64,000 bases of DNA from Chryseobacterium gleum. Lineage in GTDB: Bacteria; Bacteroidota; Bacteroidia; Flavobacteriales_D; Sanyastnellaceae. The notes beneath the pieces are model-generated. The model was not told where the DNA came from, made no database searches, and saw nothing but the letters and a program-made list of their open reading frames with translations. The first letter of the stretch is position 1. Each line of letters starts with the position of its first letter. This document shows positions 1-8,712 of this stretch, piece after piece. Location: contig CAMCVP010000001.1 of the NCBI GenBank assembly GCA_945881835.1, forward strand, positions 372,001 to 436,000, in the 5' to 3' direction. A program made the translations under genes and the position numbers.

Positions 1-544
1 CGAGGTTTAGCGTATACATAACCGCAGGTCCGAGGTACATGCGAACCCGTCCAACATCTTCACTAATGCGGTTCATTAAGTCACCTGTACGATTCACTTT
101 ATAGAAAGAAACGTCAAGTTTTTGGTAATGCGAATAGATTGAATTTTTAATGTCGAATTCCATCCATCTCGACATAACGATAAGCGTTTGTCTTTGGAAG
201 AAAAGAAAAATTCCTTTGAAGAGATAGAAGAATAAATAAAGTCCAGCGATGAGTATTGCAATATAGATGACCCAATCATTGAAGGCGCTGTTGTTTCGTA
301 CTTCAGGAATGTCGTTCGACAGTCCCAGCCAACTGCGAAAAGTGGCAAGTGTTTCAGGATAGTGTATGGTTTGAACTTTCCCTTGCGCAGCATTCAAGGC
401 TTCAGCTAAAAAGTCAACGCCTTCACCCACAACAATTGGTGCGTAAACGTTGAAGGCGGTGGACAGTACAATGAACAAAGTACCTAGGAAAAATCTTCCA
501 CGGTATTTCCAAAAAAGGTAGTTGAGTTTAAGTAGTGATTTCAA
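1..544 (-). CDS. ABC exporter (permease-ATPase half transporter), N-terminal part
   Basis: Partial gene running off the left edge; about 181 residues of the transmembrane domain are present and the ATPase domain lies outside. The reading frame begins at a TTG codon (544-542) two bases after the stop of the TonB receptor gene, with no in-frame ATG nearby, so the start is TTG. Two hydrophobic segments are visible (around residues 18-38 and 88-110), followed by the stretch FYKVNRTGDLMNRISEDV, which matches the intracellular-loop motif of type I ABC exporters such as MsbA. An export role for lipid or drug is family knowledge; the substrate cannot be read. Tight spacing suggests co-transcription with the upstream receptor gene. 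Confidence 0.85.
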   Translation of the reverse strand, partial: MKSLLKLNYLFWKYRGRFFLGTLFIVLSTAFNVYAPIVVGEGVDFLAEALNAAQGKVQTIHYPETLATFRSWLGLSNDIPEVRNNSAFNDWVIYIAILIAGLYLFFYLFKGIFLFFQRQTLIVMSRWMEFDIKNSIYSHYQKLDVSFYKVNRTGDLMNRISEDVGRVRMYLGPAVMYTLNL

Positions 545-546
545 AA

Positions 547-2961
547 TTAGAATTCAAAGTTCCAAGTTATACTTGGTAATATTGGGAACAGGCTGACTTG
601 TTTCGCTTGTATTTGGAAACCTCCGGCATCTGTCGTTTCGGTTGCGAAGTAGATGAAGTATGGATTCATGCGATTGTATAAATTATACACCGAGAAGTTC
701 CAACTGCTTTTGAATTTTCGAGGCTCTTCCACCACTTGATTAAGGGCAGCGTCGAAGCGAGATTTCGTAAGTTTTCCTTTCACATTCACAGAGAAATCGG
801 CACGATGGTAAGGCGCCATTCTGAAGCTGTTACGTTCGCCATACACTTCAACCAAATTTCCTTCGAAGAAATACCGAGATACCGGAAGGGTAATGGCATT
901 TCCAGTGGCGTAAACGAATACAAATCCTAGATCAACACGAGGAGAAACCGTGTACATTAAAACAAGATTTAAATCGTGACGTCTGTCCCAACGCGTTGGA
1001 TAAGCCTTTCCGTTATTCACTTCTTCGAAGATACGCATGGTCTTGGCCCAAGTGTAACCAACCCATCCTGAGAAATCACCCATTCGTCTTTTCAAAAAGA
1101 ATTCAGCGCCGTAGCTGTATCCTCTTCCGAATACCAAAAGATTATCTATGTTATCACCAACGGTTTGGTCAGGGCTAGAGCCTTCTTTGTAGTCGCTTTG
1201 ATTGCGCATGTCTTTGTAATAAAGCTCAACGCTCGATTCCCAGGTGTCGTCGAAAAAGTTTCGAAAATATCCAATGCTAACTTGCGAGGCAACCTGTGGC
1301 TTCAATCTGTCTGTGCTGGGTAACCAGACGTCGGTAGGAAGTGAGGAAGGTGATAAACTTGTTAAGTGAATGAATTGAAGGTTTCGCGACAGTGCCATTT
1401 TGAAACTCGAAGCTGAATTTATTTCATATCGTGCATTGAAGCGAGGTTCGAAACCAACGTAGTCTTCCACCTTTTTGTTCTTCTCGTAGACAGTGGTAAT
1501 CGGTGTTGTGGATCCGCCAACCGATGAAGTAGATACCGGAAATGTGTATCGCGTGAATGGACCTACGTGCATGAAATAGGGCATGCGCACGCCTGCGTTA
1601 AACCGCCATTTTTCATTTAAATCGAAATCGTCTTGGAAATAGGCGGCAGATTCATGCGAGAATAATTTCACCTGTTCACCTAAATCGAAATCAACTTCTC
1701 CGCTCGAGGCATAAGTGTTATTCGGTGTGAATTTGTGAAAGGTATAGTCAACGCCCCATTTCATGCGGTGAAGAGGATTCGGGAAGTAACTCCATTGAAC
1801 CTTCGTCCCGTAATCACGGATTCCACTACTTAAACCGAAAGTGAATTGGTCTTGTGACCCTTCGAATTGAAAATTATAATCGGTATACGTTAGAATGGCA
1901 TTCATGAAAAGCTTGTTTCCCGATTGGTGTGCCCATCGGATCGTTCCCGTAGTATTTCCCCACGGAATACGTGTTGAAAATCCTCCGCTTTCGCTGTTGA
2001 AGTTGAATACATCTTTTCCAGTGTACATACTTGCGAACAATTGATCGCGATTCGATAATCGATAATTGAATTTCGCATTCAAATCGTAAAAGAAATACCC
2101 AGATCCTCTGAATGCACTTTCTGGATTTACGAAGGGTTTTGCTAGAATGTCTATGTAGGTTCTTCTGCCGGAAAGAATAAAAGAAGATGTATCTTTTTTT
2201 ATGGGGCCTTCAACAGTGAATCGACTGGCGATTGTTCCGATACCGCCTGCACCGTGGTATGATTTGCTGTTTCCTTCCTTCAAATTAATATCGAGAACAG
2301 ATGATAGTCTTCCTCCGTAAGAAGCAGGTCCTCCTCCTTTTGTTATTTCAATATTCTTAACGGCATCTGCATTGAATACGCTGAAGAATCCGAAGAGGTG
2401 AGATGCGTTGTATACAGTGGAATTATCGAGAAGAATGAGGTTTTGATCTACACCACCTCCGCGAACATAGAAGCCAGCGTTTCCTTCGCCACTGCTTTGC
2501 ACACCGGGAAGAAGTGTTATGGTTTTCAAGATATCTACTTCACCGAAAATGACAGGGATTTTTTTGATTTGATCGATTCCAATTTCAATTTTCCCCATGT
2601 CGGTACTTCCAACATTGTCCTTTCTTGTTCCTTCAATAATAACAGGTCCTCCGGTAAAAGAAATGGGATTGAGTTCAAAGTCTTTGTGGAGGTGAGCTTG
2701 AAGTTTAATAGAAGTTGTGAATGTCTCGTATCCAACGCAACGAAGTTCCATTTCATAATTTCCCGACGGCAATGAAATAGAATAAAATCCGAAACTGTTG
2801 GTTACGCAGCCGCTGTTCTTACTTTTTACATAGACAGTAGCGCCAATAATGCTTTCTCCAGTTGATTGATCTCGGACTTCACCGCTAACGGCGAAATTTT
2901 GAGCGGAAGCCGCGGTTCCGAAGAACAAAAGAATAAGTATGAAGAGCCGGCTTTTTTTCAT
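547..2961 (-). CDS. TonB-dependent outer-membrane receptor with carboxypeptidase-like N-terminal domain
   Basis: 804 residues. A signal peptide (MKKSRLFILILLFFG..SAQ) is followed by a CarboxypepD_reg-like beta-sandwich (about residues 24-108), a plug domain (about 115-225) containing LPGVQSSGEGNAGFYVRGGG and LLDNSTVYN, and a long beta-barrel ending in WNFEF, a typical aromatic barrel terminus. It is the Bacteroidota type of TonB-dependent transporter, which takes up large or scarce nutrients across the outer membrane using TonB energy. No SusD partner lies next to it, so the ligand is unknown and a glycan role is not supported. The ABC exporter gene follows after two bases. Confidence 0.93.
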   Translation of the reverse strand: MKKSRLFILILLFFGTAASAQNFAVSGEVRDQSTGESIIGATVYVKSKNSGCVTNSFGFYSISLPSGNYEMELRCVGYETFTTSIKLQAHLHKDFELNPISFTGGPVIIEGTRKDNVGSTDMGKIEIGIDQIKKIPVIFGEVDILKTITLLPGVQSSGEGNAGFYVRGGGVDQNLILLDNSTVYNASHLFGFFSVFNADAVKNIEITKGGGPASYGGRLSSVLDINLKEGNSKSYHGAGGIGTIASRFTVEGPIKKDTSSFILSGRRTYIDILAKPFVNPESAFRGSGYFFYDLNAKFNYRLSNRDQLFASMYTGKDVFNFNSESGGFSTRIPWGNTTGTIRWAHQSGNKLFMNAILTYTDYNFQFEGSQDQFTFGLSSGIRDYGTKVQWSYFPNPLHRMKWGVDYTFHKFTPNNTYASSGEVDFDLGEQVKLFSHESAAYFQDDFDLNEKWRFNAGVRMPYFMHVGPFTRYTFPVSTSSVGGSTTPITTVYEKNKKVEDYVGFEPRFNARYEINSASSFKMALSRNLQFIHLTSLSPSSLPTDVWLPSTDRLKPQVASQVSIGYFRNFFDDTWESSVELYYKDMRNQSDYKEGSSPDQTVGDNIDNLLVFGRGYSYGAEFFLKRRMGDFSGWVGYTWAKTMRIFEEVNNGKAYPTRWDRRHDLNLVLMYTVSPRVDLGFVFVYATGNAITLPVSRYFFEGNLVEVYGERNSFRMAPYHRADFSVNVKGKLTKSRFDAALNQVVEEPRKFKSSWNFSVYNLYNRMNPYFIYFATETTDAGGFQIQAKQVSLFPILPSITWNFEF

Positions 2962-2977
2962 GTTGAAATATCGGGTG

Positions 2978-2985
2978 CGAAGTTA
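2978..2985 (-). promoter_or_regulatory. -7 promoter box of the TonB receptor gene
   Basis: On the minus strand the sequence reads TAACTTCG, a match to the Bacteroidota -7 element TAnnTTTG/TTCG, ending 16 nt before the ATG at 2961. No clear -33 element was assigned. Confidence 0.5.
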
Positions 2986-3035
2986 ATTCGATACATGTAG
3001 TGAGAACATTATTTTTTTCGATTTGTTCTAACGCT

Positions 3036-3043
3036 TAATTTCG
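3036..3043 (+). promoter_or_regulatory. -7 promoter box of the DUF5916 gene
   Basis: TAATTTCG ends six bases before the ATG at 3050. This would put the transcription start at or next to the start codon. Confidence 0.5.
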
Positions 3044-3049
3044 CGTCCA

Positions 3050-5521
3050 ATGAGGAATATTGCCGCCCTTCTTGTTTTACTGAATGTCTCACTTGTTGCC
3101 ATTGGACAATTGGCCAATCGCACCGCCTATGCCGTTCGAGCAGATCAGGCTCCTGTATTAGATGGCCTACTTAACGAAGCGGTTTGGGAGACGGCCCCGG
3201 TTACGGATCAGTTTTGGGGAATTCAGCCTTATCCAGGAAGACTTCAAACACACAACACCGCTGTTCGTGTGTTGTACACAAATGAGGCGCTGTACGTGGG
3301 AATCTATGCCTATGACCCCTCACCAGACAGCATACTTCAACAATTAACAGGAAGAGATGGCGACGGAAATTCAGACTATGTGGGAGTCGCTTTAAACTGC
3401 TATAAAGATGGTGTAACGGGTTACATGTTTGCAGTTTCTCCAAGAGGAGAGCAATACGACGCCAGGCAATCGGCAAATGGCGAAGACGCATCTTGGAACG
3501 CCGTTTGGGATTGTAAAACGAAGATTGTAAAAGACGGATGGATAGCGGAGTTCAAGATTCCGTATGCTGCATTGCGCTTTCCGAATTTACCTGAACAGCA
3601 TTGGCACGTGAACTTCGTTCGTGAGATTCGAAGAACGCGCATTCAAGCCAACTGGAGTTTTGTAGACCCAGCAGGTGCTGGTTTCTTGGCGCAAATGGGG
3701 CATTTGAAAGGAATTTCAGGAATTGTTCCTCCAAAACGGATTTTCTTCTACCCGTATGTTTCGACGTATAGCAAGAAAGAGCAGAACGGATCTAACGAGT
3801 TTGCCTACAATGCAGGTATGGATTTGAAAATCGGGTTGAATGAAGCGTATACGTTAGATGCCACCTTAATACCAGACTTCGGACAAACCATTAGCGATCA
3901 ATTAATCTTGAACTTAACTCCGTATGAAATTCAATTTCAAGATAACCGACCTTTTTTTAATGAAGGATTGGAATTGTATGAACGCGGAGAGATTTTTTAT
4001 TCTAGACGAATAGGTGACACTCCTTTTGGATTTAATCAAGTGTATGCAAACCTTGGGAACAATGAAGTGGTTTTATCCAATCCAGACCAACAGCAAGTTA
4101 TCAACAGCACGAAGATTGGAGGGCGTAATTCCAAAGGAATGGCTATCGGATTTCTCAATAGTTTAACCTTGGAAACGTACGCCGAAATAGAGGATACGCT
4201 TTCGGGCGTAAAACGATTGGAGCAAACGAATCCGATAACAAACTCCAACGTTTTTGTAATTGATCAGAACTTGCCGAACAATTCATTTGTTTCCTTTACG
4301 AATACCAATTTAACAAGAGCGGGTAGCCCTTATGATGCAAATGTTAGCTCTGTAGAATCGACCCTGCGCAATAAAAAAAATACATACGAACTGCATGTTC
4401 ATGGCTCATACTCTTTGAAGAGTGGCCTAGATGTTCGGAAAGAGACTCCAGATGATTTGAAGGGTGGAATGGGTGAAGTGAAATTTTCCAAAGTGAGCGG
4501 CAACTTTACCTTTCAAGTGCTTCATTATACAGAGAGTGACACCTTTGACCCGAATGACCTTGGTTATTTGCAAGCGAACAATGAACAAGTGAATTCAGCA
4601 ACCGTAGGGTATAACATTTACAAACCCTTTTGGAAGTTGAATAAAGCGTGGACGAATTTCTCCTACGCACGATCAAACTTGTATCAGCCAAGAACATTTA
4701 CTTCCAATTATTTGGAAGGAGAATTCACCGCCATTACAAATAGATTCCTCTACATAAATTTAAATTATGACGCTAACCCAACAAGAGGTTTCGATTTCTT
4801 TGAACCACGTGTAGATGGAATGAAGTTCCAAACCTATAAATACTTCAGAGGCGGAATCTATTTAAGTTCAGATTATCGCAAGAGATTAGCGATTGATGCA
4901 GGAACCGGATACGGTGCTTATGAAAACGACGGTAGATATGTATTCAATTGGCGTGTTTCTCCGCGTTTCCGTTTGAACGACAAGTGGATGTTCACCTATG
5001 TTTACAGCAAACAGCAACATTTCAACGATCTTGGATTTGCAACCTTTGATGCAGGCGCTCCTGTCTTTGGAAAACGCGATGCGATATCGCATACCAACGT
5101 GCTTACGGTTGCATTTGCTTTCAACCCTGTGAACAGCATGAACCTTCGCTTTCGCCATTATTGGGGATACTCCCGCTACCACGAATTTTACGGATTGAAG
5201 GAAGACGGCACATTGGGTTCTACCGATTACACCGGATTCAATAACGAAACGAACGATTTTTCAGCAGCGAATAGAGATTTCAATTCCTTGACTGTCGATC
5301 TTTTTTACAAATGGATTTTCAGGCCGGGAAGCGAAATGATTTTTGCCTGGAAATATGCTATTATTCATGAAGACAATCAAATAAGCGCTAATTTGATTTC
5401 TGATTTCGATCAAACGACTCAAATGCCCTTCAGCAATTCAATTTCTATTCGCATGATATACTTCCTCGATTACCGCATGCTTTCGAAGAATAGAGGGGAA
5501 GGGGTATACAAGTATCAATAA
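3050..5521 (+). CDS. DUF5916 outer-membrane protein with CBM9-like N-terminal domain
   Basis: 823 residues with a signal peptide (MRNIAALLVLLNVSLVAIGQ). Residues about 30-220 form a carbohydrate-binding family 9-like sandwich with the characteristic LDGLLNEAVWETA and EFKIPYAALRF segments. The remainder is a long predicted beta-barrel rich in alternating aromatic residues, matching the DUF5916 family of Bacteroidota. The family is outer-membrane or surface-located, without an established biochemical function. It is transcribed divergently from the TonB receptor gene, and a sigma factor gene follows after a short gap. No transporter or hydrolase partner is visible, so binding of a carbohydrate is only suggested by the CBM9-like fold. 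Confidence 0.88.
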   Translation: MRNIAALLVLLNVSLVAIGQLANRTAYAVRADQAPVLDGLLNEAVWETAPVTDQFWGIQPYPGRLQTHNTAVRVLYTNEALYVGIYAYDPSPDSILQQLTGRDGDGNSDYVGVALNCYKDGVTGYMFAVSPRGEQYDARQSANGEDASWNAVWDCKTKIVKDGWIAEFKIPYAALRFPNLPEQHWHVNFVREIRRTRIQANWSFVDPAGAGFLAQMGHLKGISGIVPPKRIFFYPYVSTYSKKEQNGSNEFAYNAGMDLKIGLNEAYTLDATLIPDFGQTISDQLILNLTPYEIQFQDNRPFFNEGLELYERGEIFYSRRIGDTPFGFNQVYANLGNNEVVLSNPDQQQVINSTKIGGRNSKGMAIGFLNSLTLETYAEIEDTLSGVKRLEQTNPITNSNVFVIDQNLPNNSFVSFTNTNLTRAGSPYDANVSSVESTLRNKKNTYELHVHGSYSLKSGLDVRKETPDDLKGGMGEVKFSKVSGNFTFQVLHYTESDTFDPNDLGYLQANNEQVNSATVGYNIYKPFWKLNKAWTNFSYARSNLYQPRTFTSNYLEGEFTAITNRFLYINLNYDANPTRGFDFFEPRVDGMKFQTYKYFRGGIYLSSDYRKRLAIDAGTGYGAYENDGRYVFNWRVSPRFRLNDKWMFTYVYSKQQHFNDLGFATFDAGAPVFGKRDAISHTNVLTVAFAFNPVNSMNLRFRHYWGYSRYHEFYGLKEDGTLGSTDYTGFNNETNDFSAANRDFNSLTVDLFYKWIFRPGSEMIFAWKYAIIHEDNQISANLISDFDQTTQMPFSNSISIRMIYFLDYRMLSKNRGEGVYKYQ

Positions 5522-5579
5522 TTTCTTTTAAATTTAGTGGTGCAACCCTTTTTGAGGGGAGTTGGTCTATGCTATAACA

Positions 5580-6134
5580 ATGGAAGAAAAGGCACTCATA
5601 CAATCATGTGTTCGCGGCGATAAATCGGCGCAGCACTTATTGTACAAGAAGTTTTCTTCATTGGTTTATGGTATATGCCTGCGTTACGCCAAGAATAAGA
5701 TGGAGGCGGAAGATTCTATGCAAGAGGCTTTCGTGAAAATTTACAAGCACCTTAAAGACTATCAGTCTGCAGGGAGTTTTGAAGGATGGGTGAGAAGAAT
5801 TGCTGTGAATACCGCTATTACCGGTTACAGAAAGGCATTGAAGGGTAGGTTGGAAGATGAAATCGATGACCGCTCAGAATATGCGACTAGCCTCGTTGAA
5901 CACCATGATGTGGAATACACCATGGAAGAATTGATGTTGTGTGTGCAAGCTCTTCCAAGCGGATATCGCACGGTATTCAACTTGTATGCGGTGGAAGGAT
6001 ACAAGCACAAAGAAATCGCCGAGATGTTGGAAATAGATGTCAATACATCGAAGTCTCAATTTTCAAGAGCGAAAGGACATTTACAAAAGGCGTTACTCGA
6101 TTTGAGTGCGCGAAAAATAGCATTAGAAGTATAA
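5580..6134 (+). CDS. ECF-type RNA polymerase sigma-70 factor
   Basis: 184 residues from the ATG at 5580. A TTG 18 bases upstream is in frame, but its extra residues are not sigma-like. Region 2 lies at about residues 8-80 (core-binding and -10 recognition, including EAEDSMQEAFVKIY). Region 4 lies at about 118-172, a helix-turn-helix with GYKHKEIAEMLEIDVNTSKSQ. Such factors redirect RNA polymerase in response to envelope or stress signals and are usually held by a membrane anti-sigma factor. The next gene, four bases downstream, is a single-pass membrane protein suited to that role, followed by a beta-barrel and a T9SS protein that may be targets. Confidence 0.92.
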   Translation: MEEKALIQSCVRGDKSAQHLLYKKFSSLVYGICLRYAKNKMEAEDSMQEAFVKIYKHLKDYQSAGSFEGWVRRIAVNTAITGYRKALKGRLEDEIDDRSEYATSLVEHHDVEYTMEELMLCVQALPSGYRTVFNLYAVEGYKHKEIAEMLEIDVNTSKSQFSRAKGHLQKALLDLSARKIALEV

Positions 6135-6138
6135 GCGT

Positions 6139-6702
6139 ATGGAAAATTTAATGAATAAGATCGCAGGCGATCTAAAGAATTTCGCTCCTGAAGCTCCAAT
6201 AGGAATGGAGGAACGTATTCAATCAGCGTTGTCGAAGAAGAAGTCTTTTTGGGCGTTTTCTTGGTACACCATGAATGTATACGTTGTAGCATTAGTGGGT
6301 GCAGGTGTTTTGGCTTTGGTCTTTTCGAATCGTGGCGAAAGCAGTGTTGTTGCGCAAAGCGCAGCCCCTGCTGCAACTGAAGTAAAGACAACTCCTGCGG
6401 TTGTTGCTGATTTGAATGCGAATAGTCCTGTGATTTTGAATGAAGAGAAGGAATCGAAATCGACTCCAGTAAAAACAACAAGAGAACGAAAGAGTGTTCA
6501 AGTAGAAACCAGCGCATCTGCCTTGGTGGTTGAAAATTGTCAAACTACTGTAATTGCAGAACCTGCTGTTGTAGAGGTAGCAGAAACTGTTGAAGTTCAG
6601 AGAATGTCAGAGGAAATTCAAGTGCCAAAACCAAAGTCAGTTAGTGAGGTCGTTAAACCCAAAGGAAGATCCTTGAGGTTGACAAGACTTACAGGAAAGT
6701 GA
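6139..6702 (+). CDS. Putative anti-sigma factor, single-pass membrane protein
   Basis: 187 residues. A short polar N-terminal part (1-36) is followed by one transmembrane helix (about 37-63) and a low-complexity region rich in Ala, Val, Thr, Glu and Lys up to the C-terminus. I do not recognise a named domain. Its position four bases after an ECF sigma gene, and the cytoplasmic-helix plus periplasmic-tail layout, resemble Bacteroidota anti-sigma factors. The N-terminal segment before the helix is shorter than a classical zinc-binding anti-sigma domain, and no His-X3-Cys-X2-Cys motif is visible. The role is inferred from context only. Confidence 0.55.
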   Translation: MENLMNKIAGDLKNFAPEAPIGMEERIQSALSKKKSFWAFSWYTMNVYVVALVGAGVLALVFSNRGESSVVAQSAAPAATEVKTTPAVVADLNANSPVILNEEKESKSTPVKTTRERKSVQVETSASALVVENCQTTVIAEPAVVEVAETVEVQRMSEEIQVPKPKSVSEVVKPKGRSLRLTRLTGK

Positions 6703-6707
6703 TTTCT

Positions 6708-6715
6708 TACATTCG
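6708..6715 (+). promoter_or_regulatory. -7 promoter box before the 6720 gene
   Basis: TACATTCG ends four bases before the ATG at 6720. It supports that ATG over the upstream in-frame GTG at 6699, and suggests an internal promoter within the sigma operon. Confidence 0.5.
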
Positions 6716-6719
6716 CGGC

Positions 6720-7652
6720 ATGAAGCGATATTTTTGGTTAATAGGTTTGTTTGTGATTTTAGCCCAAGAGTCTTGGGCTTTTGTCGTTTCAGACACCCTT
6801 ATAATCGACGGTGAAACGATTTACATTGAAGAGCGACACACTCCCATTTCAGACTCTTTAAATAATTCTCGAAAGAATGATTTTAAAGAAAAAAAGAAGC
6901 CTGTCATTTGGGGAGCCGATGCTGCTTATGGAATGCAAATGACCGACTTCTCCATTTCGAATTTCAACAACCAAGAACTTGTTAGCGTTAACGAATTTTC
7001 AGGTGTTTCGAATAGTATGTTTTATCATTCCGGATTTTCCGTAGGGGGTTATTTACGAGTTCATCGAAACATTGAGATTGGAACTTCCATAAACATTTTC
7101 GGAGGCGGAGTGTCTGAATCAACGGCCGTTATAAATACATCTAGCGCATCTGTTTCCTTTTATCTAGACGAAGATCGAATTCAGCATGTTTTTCAAACTG
7201 AAGTTCAGCCTCAGGTATTTGAATTGGATACGGCTACTGTAAACACATTCACAAACGTATTTAATCTTTCATCTTTTCAAATCCCTTTGAAATTTCGATT
7301 TTATGTGAATGAATTTACTTCGAAGTCGAAATGGAAAGCCTACGGTGAAATTTCGCCGGTCTATCGATCGTTTAAACTGAAAAGCAATTCGTCAGAAGTG
7401 CCCCAAATGTTCTTCATAAACGCTTCAGGAGATTTTGAATATCTGAATTTAGTTGATCAGCGTTTTCAAAGTTTCGGAGTTCTTGTTGGAGCAGGGTCAG
7501 AGTTTCAATTGACTAAAAAGTTGAACACATTTGTTCAAGCGAATTGGAGTTTTCCCCCCATAAGTTCTTCAGATAATAATGGAGCGAATTATTTCGCGCA
7601 ATACAGCAATGTTTTTCTTGGAATTCGAGTATTAATAAACGATGGCAAATAA
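6720..7652 (+). CDS. Predicted outer-membrane beta-barrel protein
   Basis: 310 residues from the ATG at 6720. The upstream in-frame GTG (6699) would overlap the preceding gene and spoil the signal peptide MKRYFWLIGLFVILAQESWA. The mature part has alternating hydrophobic strands with turns, for example GFSVGGYLRVHRNIEIGTSI and VLVGAGSEFQLTKKLNTFVQ, and ends in FLGIRVLINDGK, as in PorT/OmpA-like barrels. No catalytic motif is seen. It follows the sigma/anti-sigma pair and overlaps the region upstream of a T9SS type B gene. It may be part of the same envelope-stress regulon, which is an inference. Confidence 0.72.
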   Translation: MKRYFWLIGLFVILAQESWAFVVSDTLIIDGETIYIEERHTPISDSLNNSRKNDFKEKKKPVIWGADAAYGMQMTDFSISNFNNQELVSVNEFSGVSNSMFYHSGFSVGGYLRVHRNIEIGTSINIFGGGVSESTAVINTSSASVSFYLDEDRIQHVFQTEVQPQVFELDTATVNTFTNVFNLSSFQIPLKFRFYVNEFTSKSKWKAYGEISPVYRSFKLKSNSSEVPQMFFINASGDFEYLNLVDQRFQSFGVLVGAGSEFQLTKKLNTFVQANWSFPPISSSDNNGANYFAQYSNVFLGIRVLINDGK

Positions 7653-7668
7653 AATGAAGGCTTTGACT

Positions 7669-7676
7669 TATATTCG
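7669..7676 (+). promoter_or_regulatory. -7 promoter box before the T9SS type B gene
   Basis: TATATTCG ends four bases before the ATG at 7681 and supports that start rather than the ATG at 7642, which lies within the preceding gene. Confidence 0.5.
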
Positions 7677-7680
7677 TGTT

Positions 7681-8694
7681 ATGCGAAATTACTTTTTACT
7701 TGTTTTTGTGGCTACGTCATTTTCAGCGTACGCACAATTTCCAAATTCGAGTTTCGAGCAAAACACCGCTATGCCTCAACTGCTTGGAGAGTGGAATAAG
7801 CTAGTTGGCTGGACCAATGCAGGAAGTGATCTTGCCGGTCCTGATTATTTTAAAGTTGGAGCCAGCGCTTCATGCGATTTACCGGAGACTCCGTTTGCTA
7901 TATTGAATGCTCAAAACGGGAATGCACTTGTTGGGATTCAATTGTGTGGAAGGAAGTATACCAACAAAAGAACATATCTCCAATGCCAGCTTCAAAGTCC
8001 TTTAATTCGAGGAAAGAAATACAAGTTTTCTTTTTATCTATCGAATGGAAGATTAACCCCATCGAGCAATGCAGGATTAGCCATAGACCGAATAGGAGTT
8101 TACATCTCTTCATTTGCGCCGATTCAAACTGGTTATGATCCTTTGTATTTCGAACCACAATTCGCAATTGATACTGTCTTCTACTCAGAAACATGGAAGA
8201 AAATCAGTTTCGAGTATGTGCCTTTGATCGACGATGAGAAGTTTATTACGTTAGGTGTTTTTGGTTCCGATTCTGATCGAGAGATTATTATTGAAGGCTC
8301 TGGAAATCCTGAGGTGGGTTATTATTTCGTAGATAATTTTTCTTGTATTGAAATAGACGGAGACAATGTTCCAGATGAGAATCTCATTGATAAGGGCCCT
8401 GCTCCTAGCAAAGTAACCTACGTATTTGTTCCGAATTCATTCACACCAAATGGCGATGGGCAGAATGATGTGTTTATGCCTGTTGGTGAAGCTGGAAATA
8501 TTATTAGTGTCGAGGTCTTTTCTCGTTGGGGAGAAATACTCTTTCAATCGAAAAACAATCCGAATCCAATGTGGGATGGGACCAACGGCAAGAATATTTG
8601 TCCAGATGGAACATACTACTACGTTGTGAAATACAGTATTCCGAGGTTGGGAGAAGAGGGAACCCAGACGGGATATGTAACACTTATGCGCTAG
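7681..8694 (+). CDS. Secreted protein with T9SS type B (CHU_C) sorting domain
   Basis: 337 residues from the ATG at 7681. An ATG at 7642 is in frame, but adds 13 residues before a good signal peptide (MRNYFLLVFVATSFSAYAQ). Residues about 20-235 look like a jelly-roll carbohydrate-binding-like domain with FPNSSFEQN at its start. The C-terminal 90 residues are a gliding-motility-associated CHU_C domain: VPNSFTPNGDGQNDVF, VFSRWGEILFQS and WDGT..GKNICPDGTYYYVV. The protein should be exported by the Sec system and then by type IX secretion to the cell surface. Its ligand is unknown. Confidence 0.88.
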   Translation: MRNYFLLVFVATSFSAYAQFPNSSFEQNTAMPQLLGEWNKLVGWTNAGSDLAGPDYFKVGASASCDLPETPFAILNAQNGNALVGIQLCGRKYTNKRTYLQCQLQSPLIRGKKYKFSFYLSNGRLTPSSNAGLAIDRIGVYISSFAPIQTGYDPLYFEPQFAIDTVFYSETWKKISFEYVPLIDDEKFITLGVFGSDSDREIIIEGSGNPEVGYYFVDNFSCIEIDGDNVPDENLIDKGPAPSKVTYVFVPNSFTPNGDGQNDVFMPVGEAGNIISVEVFSRWGEILFQSKNNPNPMWDGTNGKNICPDGTYYYVVKYSIPRLGEEGTQTGYVTLMR

Positions 8695-8700
8695 TCGCAG

Positions 8701-8708
8701 TACCTTCG
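8701..8708 (+). promoter_or_regulatory. -7 promoter box of bshC
   Basis: TACCTTCG ends four bases before the bshC ATG at 8713. It lies only seven bases after the stop codon of the preceding gene. Confidence 0.5.
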
Positions 8709-8712
8709 CAAC

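Noticed and set aside
6056-6517. 153-codon open frame on the minus strand across the sigma and anti-sigma genes
   Set aside because: It overlaps the 3' end of a clear sigma factor gene, and its Ser/Leu/Gln-rich composition mirrors the low-complexity plus strand.
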